DNA of 6,420 nt from Methanosarcinales archaeon (GTDB lineage: Archaea; Halobacteriota; Syntropharchaeia; Alkanophagales; Methanospirareceae). The notes under the pieces are model-generated. The model saw nothing but the letters and a program-made list of their open reading frames with translations, searched no databases and was not told where the DNA came from. This document shows positions 1-5,717 of this stretch, in pieces. Positions within the stretch are counted from its first letter, which is position 1, and each line of letters opens with the position of its first letter. The translations under genes were made by a program, and so were the position numbers. The stretch is taken from NCBI GenBank assembly GCA_003661125.1, contig QMVO01000102.1, positions 1 to 6,420 of the forward strand, in the 5' to 3' direction.

Positions 1-44
1 GGAATATCTCAACATCTATTCAGAGTTCAATGGGGGTGATGGTA

Positions 45-125
45 ATGCAAAGTAATTTATGTGTGCATACAAAATATGAAAATATGGAGGAAATATACCT
101 TTATCCCATTTGGGAATTTTTATAA
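45..125 (+). CDS. Possible small ORF (26 codons) or C-terminal end of a gene entering from the left
   Basis: An ATG at 45 opens a 26-codon frame ending in TAA at 123-125. It is preceded by a G-rich, Shine-Dalgarno-like stretch, GGGGGTGAT at 32-40, only 4 nt before the ATG, so spacing to that start is tight. Two further in-frame ATGs lie at 30 and 39, and the frame stays open to the window edge. It could equally be the last roughly 40 codons of a longer gene. The predicted tail is rich in aromatic and acidic residues (MEEIYLYPIWEFL) and I do not recognise it. The hairpin at 104-115 lies inside the frame, which argues against it being coding. This is a weak call, recorded because the start context is better than average. 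Confidence 0.15.
   Translation: MQSNLCVHTKYENMEEIYLYPIWEFL
104..121 (+). terminator. Possible plus-strand hairpin plus T-run
   Basis: TCCCA and TGGGA form a short inverted repeat at 104-115 (TCCCATTTGGGA). It is followed at once by A and then TTTTT at 117-121 on the plus strand. The shape resembles the terminator after the thermosome gene at 2223-2247, which also uses a CCC/GGG stem. It would fit the end of a plus-strand transcript entering from the left and converging on dnaK. The stem is only 4-5 bp, so chance is a real possibility in such AT-rich sequence. Confidence 0.25.
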
Positions 126-249
126 AATGACAAAGTCAAGTCAGTTAGTTCCGATTATTAGAAAATCATCGACACAACTTGTATGAGAAAGCTGTTTAGA
201 CCTTTACAAAAGATGAAATTGGTTGAGAAGGAGAGAAAACGCACTTATC

Positions 250-2148
250 TTACTTCCTCTCCTTCCTTTCCCCCTCTTCACCCTTTACATCATAATCCAC
301 ATCCACGTAATCGCCTTCACCTTCTTCCTTCTTCTTTTCTGCCTTTCCAGGTTCCTTCTTCTGCTTCTCTGCCTCCTCCGCAGCCTTCTTCTGCGCTTCC
401 TGATACACCACCGCAGAGACCTCGTGCAATGCTTTCGTCAACTCGTCCATATCCATTTTTATCTTCGCTACGTCCTTCGTCTTCAACGATTCCTTCAACT
501 TATCCTTTGCACGCTCTACCTTCTCTCTCTGGTCTTTGCTTATCTTCTCACCAAGCTCGCTTATCGTACGCTCAGAGGTATAAACGAGTGAATCAGCTTG
601 ATTTATGAGTTCTACCTCCTCCTTACGCTTCTTGTCCTCCTCACTGAACTTCTCCGCCTCCCGCACCATCCGGTCTATTTCATCCCTTGAAAGTTTTGTT
701 GACGCAGTAATTCTAATCGAAGCTGCCTTACCAGTCCCTAAATCCTTTGCCGTGACATTCAAAATCCCATTCGCATCTATATCAAACGTCACCTCGATTT
801 GCGGAACTCCGCGAGGTGCTGGCGGTATACCATCTAAATGGAATCTACCAAGCGAGGTGTTATCCGCCGCCATCGGTCTCTCACCCTGTGTGATATGTAT
901 TTCCACACTGGTCTGATTATCCGCAGCCGTGGTAAATATCTGCGATTTCTTCGTCGGTATCGTGGTGTTCCTCTCAACCAGCGGAGTTGCAACACCACCA
1001 AGGGTCTCAATGCTGAGCGTAAGCGGCGTAACATCGAGTAAAACTATCTCGTCCTTTACCTGACCACCAAGGATACCTGCCTGTATTGCTGCACCTATTG
1101 CCACCGACTGCATCGGGTCCACTCCACCCACCGTTTTTTTTCCCAATATAGATTCAAATCGCGCTTTCACTACCGGCATCCGCGTGGGTCCGCCAATAAG
1201 TATTATTTTATCTATGTCATCAGGAGAGAGTTTCGCATCTTCTAACGCCCTTCTTATTGGAGGCTCTAACTTTCTCAATGTGGGCTCTGCCAGCTCTTCT
1301 AATTTCGCCCTCGTAAGTGTAGCCTCTAAATGCTTTGGCTCCCCTCCAGAAACCGCAATGAAAGGCAGGTTTATCGTTGTTGACACAGAAGAGGAGAGTT
1401 CTATCTTCGCTTTCTCTGCTTCATCTCTTATCCGCTGCATCGCCGTTAGGTCGCTCCTCAAATCTATCCCCTCCTTTGCTTTAAAGCCCTCCACAAGCCA
1501 GTCTATCACGGCAGCATCTATATCCGCTCCACCGAGATGCGTATCTCCGCTTGTAGAAAGTACCTCAAATACTCCTTCTCCTATGTCCATGATGGTAACG
1601 TCAAAAGTGCCGCCACCAAAATCGAGGACTGCAACTTTATATTCTCCTTCCTTTCCGAGCCCATAAGCCATCGCCGCCGCCGTAGGCTCGTTTATTATCC
1701 TTTTTACTTCAAACCCTGCAATTTCACCTGCATCTTTTGTCGCCTGTCGCTGGTTATCGTCGAAGTAAGCGGGCACAGTAATTACAGCGGCATCTACTTT
1801 TTCGCCTAAATACGCCTCTGCATCCGTCTTTATCTTTTGCAGCACCATCGCAGAGATTTCCTGCGGTGTGAAATACTTGTCAATCGTCTTCACATATATC
1901 TTCTCAGAAGTCCCCATCTTTCTCTTTGCCTCTCTTACCGTTCCTTCTGGATTAACCACCGCCTGTCTCTTCGCTGCTACGCCTACCAGCCTCTGACCAT
2001 CCTTTGTGAATGCCACTACTGATGGAAACATCTTTCCACCGTATGCACTCCCTTCTGCACTCGGTATTATCTTTGCATCGCCACTCTCATCCACAAAAGC
2101 AGCTTCTGAGTTCGTTGTTCCAAGGTCAATGCCTATTATCCTTCCCAT
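250..2148 (-). CDS. dnaK: Molecular chaperone DnaK (Hsp70)
   Basis: This is a full-length cytoplasmic Hsp70 of 632 residues. Such proteins bind exposed hydrophobic peptides in an ATP-controlled cycle, normally with DnaJ and GrpE. The ATPase domain fills about residues 1-365, with phosphate loop IGIDLGTTNS (5-14), VITVPAYF (122-129), INEPTAAAMAYG (152-163), VLDFGGGTFDV (174-184) and IGGPTRMP (318-325). The linker VLLDVTPLTLSIETLGG (369-385) leads to the substrate-binding beta domain (to about 480), a helical lid, and a Lys/Glu-rich tail. The stretch around KRKMGTSEKIYV (75-86) is short, lacking the insert seen in proteobacterial DnaK; this is known for archaeal and Gram-positive forms. The ATG is preceded by GAGG with a 9-nt spacer. 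The gene lies 135 nt downstream of the thermosome gene, across a probable terminator. No grpE or dnaJ is visible. The identity is certain. Confidence 0.98.
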   Translation of the reverse strand: MGRIIGIDLGTTNSEAAFVDESGDAKIIPSAEGSAYGGKMFPSVVAFTKDGQRLVGVAAKRQAVVNPEGTVREAKRKMGTSEKIYVKTIDKYFTPQEISAMVLQKIKTDAEAYLGEKVDAAVITVPAYFDDNQRQATKDAGEIAGFEVKRIINEPTAAAMAYGLGKEGEYKVAVLDFGGGTFDVTIMDIGEGVFEVLSTSGDTHLGGADIDAAVIDWLVEGFKAKEGIDLRSDLTAMQRIRDEAEKAKIELSSSVSTTINLPFIAVSGGEPKHLEATLTRAKLEELAEPTLRKLEPPIRRALEDAKLSPDDIDKIILIGGPTRMPVVKARFESILGKKTVGGVDPMQSVAIGAAIQAGILGGQVKDEIVLLDVTPLTLSIETLGGVATPLVERNTTIPTKKSQIFTTAADNQTSVEIHITQGERPMAADNTSLGRFHLDGIPPAPRGVPQIEVTFDIDANGILNVTAKDLGTGKAASIRITASTKLSRDEIDRMVREAEKFSEEDKKRKEEVELINQADSLVYTSERTISELGEKISKDQREKVERAKDKLKESLKTKDVAKIKMDMDELTKALHEVSAVVYQEAQKKAAEEAEKQKKEPGKAEKKKEEGEGDYVDVDYDVKGEEGERKERK

Positions 2149-2157
2149 TTTTTTCCG

Positions 2158-2190
2158 CCTCTCTATCTTTTATTCAGCAAAAAATATAAA
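2158..2190 (-). promoter_or_regulatory. dnaK: Probable dnaK promoter TATA box and ribosome binding site
   Basis: On the minus strand, TTTATATT at 2190-2183 follows the purine-rich GAGAAG and looks like an archaeal TATA box. Start sites usually lie about 25 nt beyond the box, which would put the transcript start near 2160 and leave a leader of only some 12 nt. The Shine-Dalgarno-like GAGG (2161-2158) sits right at that point, 9 nt before the ATG. Either the leader is very short or the true TATA element is one of the AT-rich tracts further upstream (2200-2222). Confidence 0.45.
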
Positions 2191-2222
2191 CTTCTCAACA
2201 CATTTTTAAAAAATAAAATAAT

Positions 2223-2247
2223 AAAAAAACCAATCCCGATTGGGATT
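2223..2247 (-). terminator. Probable terminator after the thermosome gene
   Basis: About 37 nt past the thermosome stop there is an inverted repeat, AATCCC/GGGATT (2232-2237 with 2242-2247, 4-nt loop). On the minus strand a run of seven T (2229-2223) follows it almost at once, and more T-rich tracts continue to about 2204. T-runs alone can terminate archaeal RNA polymerase, so the run is the stronger part of the evidence and the hairpin is supportive. It would separate thermosome transcription from dnaK, although partial read-through is possible. Confidence 0.6.
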
Positions 2248-2283
2248 CTCTTTGGATTTGGTAGTATTTATTTTGGGGATTTC

Positions 2284-3918
2284 TTAGTATTCTTCCATTC
2301 CTTCCATTCCTGGACCGCCCTGAGGCCCGCCTCCTGAAGGTGTCTTTTGTGGACTCGATGCAATTACATCGTCAATCCTCAGAACCATCGTCGCTGATTC
2401 TGTTGCCGAGCTTAAAGCCTGCGTCTTTATCCTCAGTGGCTCAATTACATTCGCTTTCAACATGTCGGTCGGTTCTCCTTTGAACACGTCCAGGCCAGCA
2501 TATTTATTCCCCGCTTCATGTGCAGATCGCAGTGCAACGAGCATGTCTATGGGGTCTAAACCCGCATTCTCGGCAAGCGATCGCGGAATGACCTCAACCG
2601 CATCGGCGAATGCCTGTATTGCCAGTTGTTCTCTGCCTCCTACGGTGGCAGCGTAATCACGCAGCTTCAGCGCCAGTTCTATCTCCGTTGCTCCTCCGCC
2701 TGCAACGTACTTACCGTCTTCCACTGCACAAGCTGTCACTCTTAATGCGTCATTCATTCCACGCTCTAACTCGTCCACTACATGCTCTGTCCCTCCTCGC
2801 AGCAATATTGATACTGATTTCGGGTTTTTGCAATTCTCTACGAAGATCATCTCTTCGCCACCGATTTTCCTCTCCTCTACCGTTCCTGCATATCCTAAGT
2901 CCTCTGGTCTGATCTCCTCCAGCGTGGTTAACACCTTCCCGCCAGTTGCACTTGCCAGCTTCTTCATATCGCTCTCTTTTACTCGTCTCACCGCCATTAT
3001 CCCTTCTTTTGCAAGATAGTGCTGTGCCAGGTCATCTATCCCTTTCTGGCAGAAAAGCACATTCGCTCCACTCTCTTTCACCTTGTCCACCATGCTCTTC
3101 AGCATCTTCTCTTCTTCATCCAGGAACGCTTTCATCTGGTCTGGCGAGGTAATCTCTATCTTCGCATCCACTTCCGTCTTCTCTATCTCCAACGCAGAGT
3201 TTATCAGCGCTATCTTTGCATCCTCCACGAGCTTTGGCATCCCTGGGTGCACTCTCTCCTTGTCTATTACCATCCCTTTTACCAGCACTGTGTCTTCCTT
3301 GCTACCACCTGTTTTCTTCTCTAACTTTATGTGGTCAGTATCTATCTTCCCTCCTTTCTCTCCTATCGCTCTTATCGCCTCCACTGTCAGGTCAGTCAGC
3401 AGCTCGCGTGCAACCTCCGCACCTTTTCCCGTCATTGAAGTTGTCGCTATCTTCTTTAGCGTCTCGGTATCATCGGGCGTGACGTCCAGTGCCAGCTCCT
3501 TTAAGATTTCATATGCTTTCTCCGCCGCTAATCTATACCCTGCTACAATCAACGTTGGGTGTACTTCCTGTTCCAAGAGGTCCTCCGCTTTCTTCAGCAA
3601 CTCTCCTCCTATAACAACCGCGCTTGTCGTGCCATCCCCGACTTCATCGTCCTGCGTCTTCGCTATCTCTACCATCATCTTCGCCGCTGGATGCTCTATA
3701 TCCATCTCCCTTAGTATCGTCGCTCCGTCATTCGTTATGACAACATCGCCCATTGAATCCACCAGCATCTTGTCCATACCCTTTGGTCCAAGCGTAGACC
3801 TGACTGCAGCAGCAATGGTCTTCGCTGCAAGTATGTTCCTGCTCTGTGCGTCCTTTCCTCTTGTCCGTTCACTTCCTTCCTTCAATATCAATACCGGCGT
3901 TCCGCCTAATTGTGCCAT
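2284..3918 (-). CDS. ths: Thermosome subunit (group II chaperonin)
   Basis: This 544-residue protein is a subunit of the archaeal thermosome, the double-ring cytoplasmic folding chamber related to eukaryotic CCT. It is full length. The equatorial ATPase domain carries LGPKGMDKMLVDS (43-55), TNDGATIL (62-69, with D64) and GDGTTSAVV (94-102). The intermediate and apical domains follow at about 146-400. NDALRV holds the likely catalytic Asp at D390, and the second equatorial half contains AGGGATEIELA (406-416). The C terminus is the usual Gly/Met-rich tail, GGPGMEGMEEY. The ATG is chosen because GAGGTGAT (3935-3928) lies 9 nt upstream and the N terminus matches the family. It stands alone between a divergent tRNA-Thr and the dnaK gene. 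Whether the organism has other subunit types cannot be told here, so no alpha/beta/gamma label is given. Confidence 0.98.
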   Translation of the reverse strand: MAQLGGTPVLILKEGSERTRGKDAQSRNILAAKTIAAAVRSTLGPKGMDKMLVDSMGDVVITNDGATILREMDIEHPAAKMMVEIAKTQDDEVGDGTTSAVVIGGELLKKAEDLLEQEVHPTLIVAGYRLAAEKAYEILKELALDVTPDDTETLKKIATTSMTGKGAEVARELLTDLTVEAIRAIGEKGGKIDTDHIKLEKKTGGSKEDTVLVKGMVIDKERVHPGMPKLVEDAKIALINSALEIEKTEVDAKIEITSPDQMKAFLDEEEKMLKSMVDKVKESGANVLFCQKGIDDLAQHYLAKEGIMAVRRVKESDMKKLASATGGKVLTTLEEIRPEDLGYAGTVEERKIGGEEMIFVENCKNPKSVSILLRGGTEHVVDELERGMNDALRVTACAVEDGKYVAGGGATEIELALKLRDYAATVGGREQLAIQAFADAVEVIPRSLAENAGLDPIDMLVALRSAHEAGNKYAGLDVFKGEPTDMLKANVIEPLRIKTQALSSATESATMVLRIDDVIASSPQKTPSGGGPQGGPGMEGMEEY

Positions 3919-3927
3919 TTGTCTTCC

Positions 3928-3935
3928 ATCACCTC
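3928..3935 (-). promoter_or_regulatory. Shine-Dalgarno site of the thermosome gene
   Basis: GAGGTGAT on the minus strand is an 8-nt match to the complement of the 16S rRNA 3' end. It lies 9 nt before the ATG and supports that start. It is the strongest ribosome binding site in the window, in keeping with a highly expressed chaperonin. Confidence 0.8.
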
Positions 3936-3955
3936 TATTTTTTATATTTGTAGTT

Positions 3956-3978
3956 CTATATAAAACTTGGTATATAAA
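3956..3978 (-). promoter_or_regulatory. Probable thermosome promoter (TATA boxes)
   Basis: Two TATA-like elements lie upstream on the minus strand: TTTATATA at 3978-3971 and TTTTATATAG at 3965-3956. The farther one would place the transcript start near 3948, leaving a leader of about 30 nt that includes the Shine-Dalgarno site. The nearer one would start within or next to that site, so the farther one is preferred. No clear heat-shock operator was recognised. Confidence 0.5.
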
Positions 3979-4004
3979 TAAAGATATAAAAATTAAAAAT
4001 TAAA
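3971..4004 (+). promoter_or_regulatory. AT-rich promoter region of tRNA-Thr
   Basis: The gap shared with the thermosome gene is divergent, so the tRNA promoter must lie here unless it is read from far upstream. Candidate plus-strand TATA elements are TATATAAATA (3971-3980), GATATAAA (3983-3990) and TTAAAAATTA (3993-4002). The last would start transcription about 20 nt before the mature tRNA. The sequence does not single out one of them. Confidence 0.35.
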
Positions 4005-4043
4005 CTTGTTACCTAAACGAGAAATCCCATGAATTTTTACTGT

Positions 4044-4115
4044 GCCTTGGTAGCATAGTGGTAATGCGCCACCTTGGTAAGGTGGAGATCGCGGGTTCGA
4101 GTCCCGCCCAGGGCT
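4044..4115 (+). tRNA. tRNA-Thr (anticodon GGU)
   Basis: A complete 72-nt cloverleaf can be drawn by hand. The acceptor stem pairs GCCTTGG (4044-4050) with CCAGGGC (4108-4114), with one T-G wobble. The D stem is GCAT/ATGC around AGTGGTA. The anticodon stem is CCACC/GGTGG with loop TTGGTAA, giving anticodon GGT at 4076-4078, which reads ACC and ACT codons. The variable loop is 5 nt, and the T arm is GCGGG-TTCGAGT-CCCGC. The discriminator is T (U in RNA), as usual for archaeal tRNA-Thr. CCA is not encoded and there is no intron. It is the only confidently called gene on the plus strand, divergent from the thermosome gene and convergent with the leuA-like gene. T-rich sequence at 4116-4156 may end its transcript. 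Confidence 0.97.
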
Positions 4116-4173
4116 TATTATATTTCAATGCAAAATATTTGGATTTTTGATTTTCCACTCCACTCTTATTGGT

Positions 4174-4185
4174 TGAGCATGCTCA
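4174..4185. repeat. Perfect 12-bp palindrome at the leuA stop codon
   Basis: TGAGCATGCTCA is an exact palindrome that contains the TGA stop of the leuA-like gene. It could form a 4-5 bp hairpin in the transcript, but no T-run follows on the minus strand, so it is not a convincing terminator on its own. It may simply be chance. Confidence 0.4.
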
Positions 4186-5682
4186 CTGATACAACCTGTT
4201 CACCCCATTGATCAAAGCACGCACCGATGCAATCACTATATCTTCACTCACACCTCTCGCTGTTATCGTCCTATCTCCTCTGCTTATCTTTACTATCACG
4301 TTCACCAGCGCATCAGTTCCACCAGTGATGGCATCCACGTGATACTCTTCAAGGCGTAAATCGTCCATTTCCGTCCCAGACATCGCCTTCCGCAATGCAT
4401 TTATCGCTGCGTCTACTGGACCAACGCCAACGCCCGCTTCCACCACCTCCTCCCCATCTACTTCCAATCTTATTGACGCTGTTGGATACACATTCTTCCC
4501 AGACACCACAGATAAATCAACAAGTTTTATCCTCTCCTCCTTTTCTATACTCAGCACATCCTCTACCACTGCTTGAAAATCTGCATCGGTAACCAATTTA
4601 CCCTTGTCCCCAAGCTCTTTCACCTGCATCAATATTTTATTCATTTGTTCCTCGTCCGCCGGGATACCCATCTCTTCTAACGCCATTTTCACTGATGCCT
4701 TTCCTGTATGCTTCCCGAATGCAAATCTCCGCTTCCTTCCTATTATCCCTGGATCTATTGGCTCGTACAAGCTTGTATCTGCCAGTGTCCCATGAACGTG
4801 CATTCCTGACTCGTGCGTGAAAGCATTATCGCCCATAAGCGGTTTGTTTGGTGCAAGTGGCATCTTTGTCAAATTCATTACCAATCGGGAAGTTTCATAT
4901 AATTTCTCTTTTACTATCTTTGTTTTTATGCCGTAAAGCATTTCCAAAGCGGTCACTACCTCTTCTAAAGATGCATTACCCGCCCTTTCCCCCAGTCCAT
5001 TCATCGTTACGTGCACGACTTTTGCTCCCGCTTTCACCGCTGCTACTGAATTCGCCGTCGCCAATCCGAAGTCATTGTGGCAGTGTACCGCAACGGGCGT
5101 GTTGAAATCACAAAGAGCTTGAAATATCTCCTTTGTGCGCTCTGGATACAATACGCCAACTGTGTCACAGAAACATAAACGTCCAACAACCCCGGATAAA
5201 TCAGAAAAGAAGGATTTCAAAAATACTATATCTGCTCTGGATGCGTCTTCTGCGCTTATTTCTACTTTTAAACCGTGTCCTTTCACATATTCCGCCATCT
5301 CTATTGTCCTGTTTCTCAGTGTTTCCCTATCTATCCTCAATTTCTTCTTTATGTGATCGTCAGAAACAGGAGCGACTAAATTAACTGTGTCCACATCGCA
5401 TTCAATCGCCGCGTCAATGTCTCCCTTCAACAACCGAGCAAAGGAACTGATTTCGGCTTTTAAACCCTCATTTGCTATTGCTTTTATTCCTCTTTGCTCG
5501 CCTTCGGAAATGACAGCAGTTCCTGCTTCTATGACATCCACCCCAAGTATATCCAGTTGTCTTGCAATCTGTAATTTCTGTTCAGGCGTCAATGATACCC
5601 CTGGGGTTTGCTCACCATCTCTTAACGTTGTGTCCAGGATTTTTACGGTTTTTTTTTCTTGCATGCTTATCGTTTCTAACAA
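4183..5682 (-). CDS. leuA: 2-isopropylmalate synthase (or paralogous citramalate synthase)
   Basis: This 499-residue enzyme belongs to the LeuA/CimA/homocitrate synthase family, which condenses acetyl-CoA with a 2-oxoacid. The TIM-barrel domain (about 13-280) shows LDTTLRDGEQTPGVSLT (16-32), the metal-binding HCHNDFG (200-206) and NGLGERAGNASLEE (228-241). The subdomain has FTHESGMHVHG (288-298) and GKHTG (323-327). A full C-terminal regulatory domain (about 385-499) suggests leucine or isoleucine feedback control. HESGMHVHG and GKHTG, and the length, favour isopropylmalate synthase as the first step of leucine synthesis. Citramalate synthase looks very similar and cannot be excluded; homocitrate synthase is less likely given the regulatory domain. 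TTG at 5682 is chosen because AAGGAG lies 8 nt upstream. The ATG at 5664 has no such site. It lies 35 nt after the cbiD-like gene, so an operon is likely. Confidence 0.85.
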   Translation of the reverse strand: MLETISMQEKKTVKILDTTLRDGEQTPGVSLTPEQKLQIARQLDILGVDVIEAGTAVISEGEQRGIKAIANEGLKAEISSFARLLKGDIDAAIECDVDTVNLVAPVSDDHIKKKLRIDRETLRNRTIEMAEYVKGHGLKVEISAEDASRADIVFLKSFFSDLSGVVGRLCFCDTVGVLYPERTKEIFQALCDFNTPVAVHCHNDFGLATANSVAAVKAGAKVVHVTMNGLGERAGNASLEEVVTALEMLYGIKTKIVKEKLYETSRLVMNLTKMPLAPNKPLMGDNAFTHESGMHVHGTLADTSLYEPIDPGIIGRKRRFAFGKHTGKASVKMALEEMGIPADEEQMNKILMQVKELGDKGKLVTDADFQAVVEDVLSIEKEERIKLVDLSVVSGKNVYPTASIRLEVDGEEVVEAGVGVGPVDAAINALRKAMSGTEMDDLRLEEYHVDAITGGTDALVNVIVKISRGDRTITARGVSEDIVIASVRALINGVNRLYQ

Positions 5683-5690
5683 ATATATAT

Positions 5691-5696
5691 CTCCTT
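5691..5696 (-). promoter_or_regulatory. leuA: Shine-Dalgarno site that decides the TTG start of leuA
   Basis: AAGGAG on the minus strand is 8 nt before TTG (5682-5680). The next in-frame start, an ATG at 5664-5662, has no purine-rich site at suitable distance. The site also lies inside a 7-codon ATG frame (from 5699) that ends in a TAG just past the TTG, which is probably incidental. Confidence 0.7.
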
Positions 5697-5717
5697 CATT
5701 ATTTATTATGTATTGTA

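Larger units (their letters stand above)
1..249. other. Intergenic region downstream of dnaK, no confident gene
   Basis: This AT-rich stretch lies beyond the dnaK stop and reaches the left edge. On the minus strand, just after the stop, there is a pyrimidine-rich run (about 225-247) that could help end dnaK transcription, but no hairpin is obvious there. On the plus strand all three frames are open from the edge for a short way, with stops at 37-39, 52-54 and 123-125. A gene entering from the left and converging on dnaK could therefore end here. The visible tails are too short (12, 17 and about 40 codons) to identify a protein or choose a frame. Confidence 0.6.

Noticed and set aside
183..608. 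Two overlapping plus-strand open frames (141 and 122 codons) over the end of dnaK.
   Set aside because: They are mirror products of the Lys/Glu-rich dnaK tail: one is Pro/Ser/Leu-rich and the other Leu/Phe-rich. Neither looks like a real protein or a real membrane protein.
834..1034. A 66-codon minus-strand frame inside dnaK.
   Set aside because: It is an out-of-frame reading of dnaK with an Arg-rich product and no start signal of its own.
1134..1141. A run of eight T within dnaK (eight A on the coding strand), a possible frameshift site.
   Set aside because: The reading frame is intact through it, coding for two lysines in GKKTV, and no alternative frame of interest follows.
3083..4003. 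A 306-codon open frame on the plus strand opposite the thermosome gene.
   Set aside because: It lies antisense to a certain chaperonin gene, its product is a low-complexity Ser/Phe/Ile-rich sequence typical of the reverse of a purine-rich gene, and it resembles no family I know.
4168..4177. ATTGGTTGAG occurs both here and near 218-227, each time just after a minus-strand stop codon.
   Set aside because: Only 10 nt are shared and the flanks differ, so chance or common AT-rich composition is enough to explain it.
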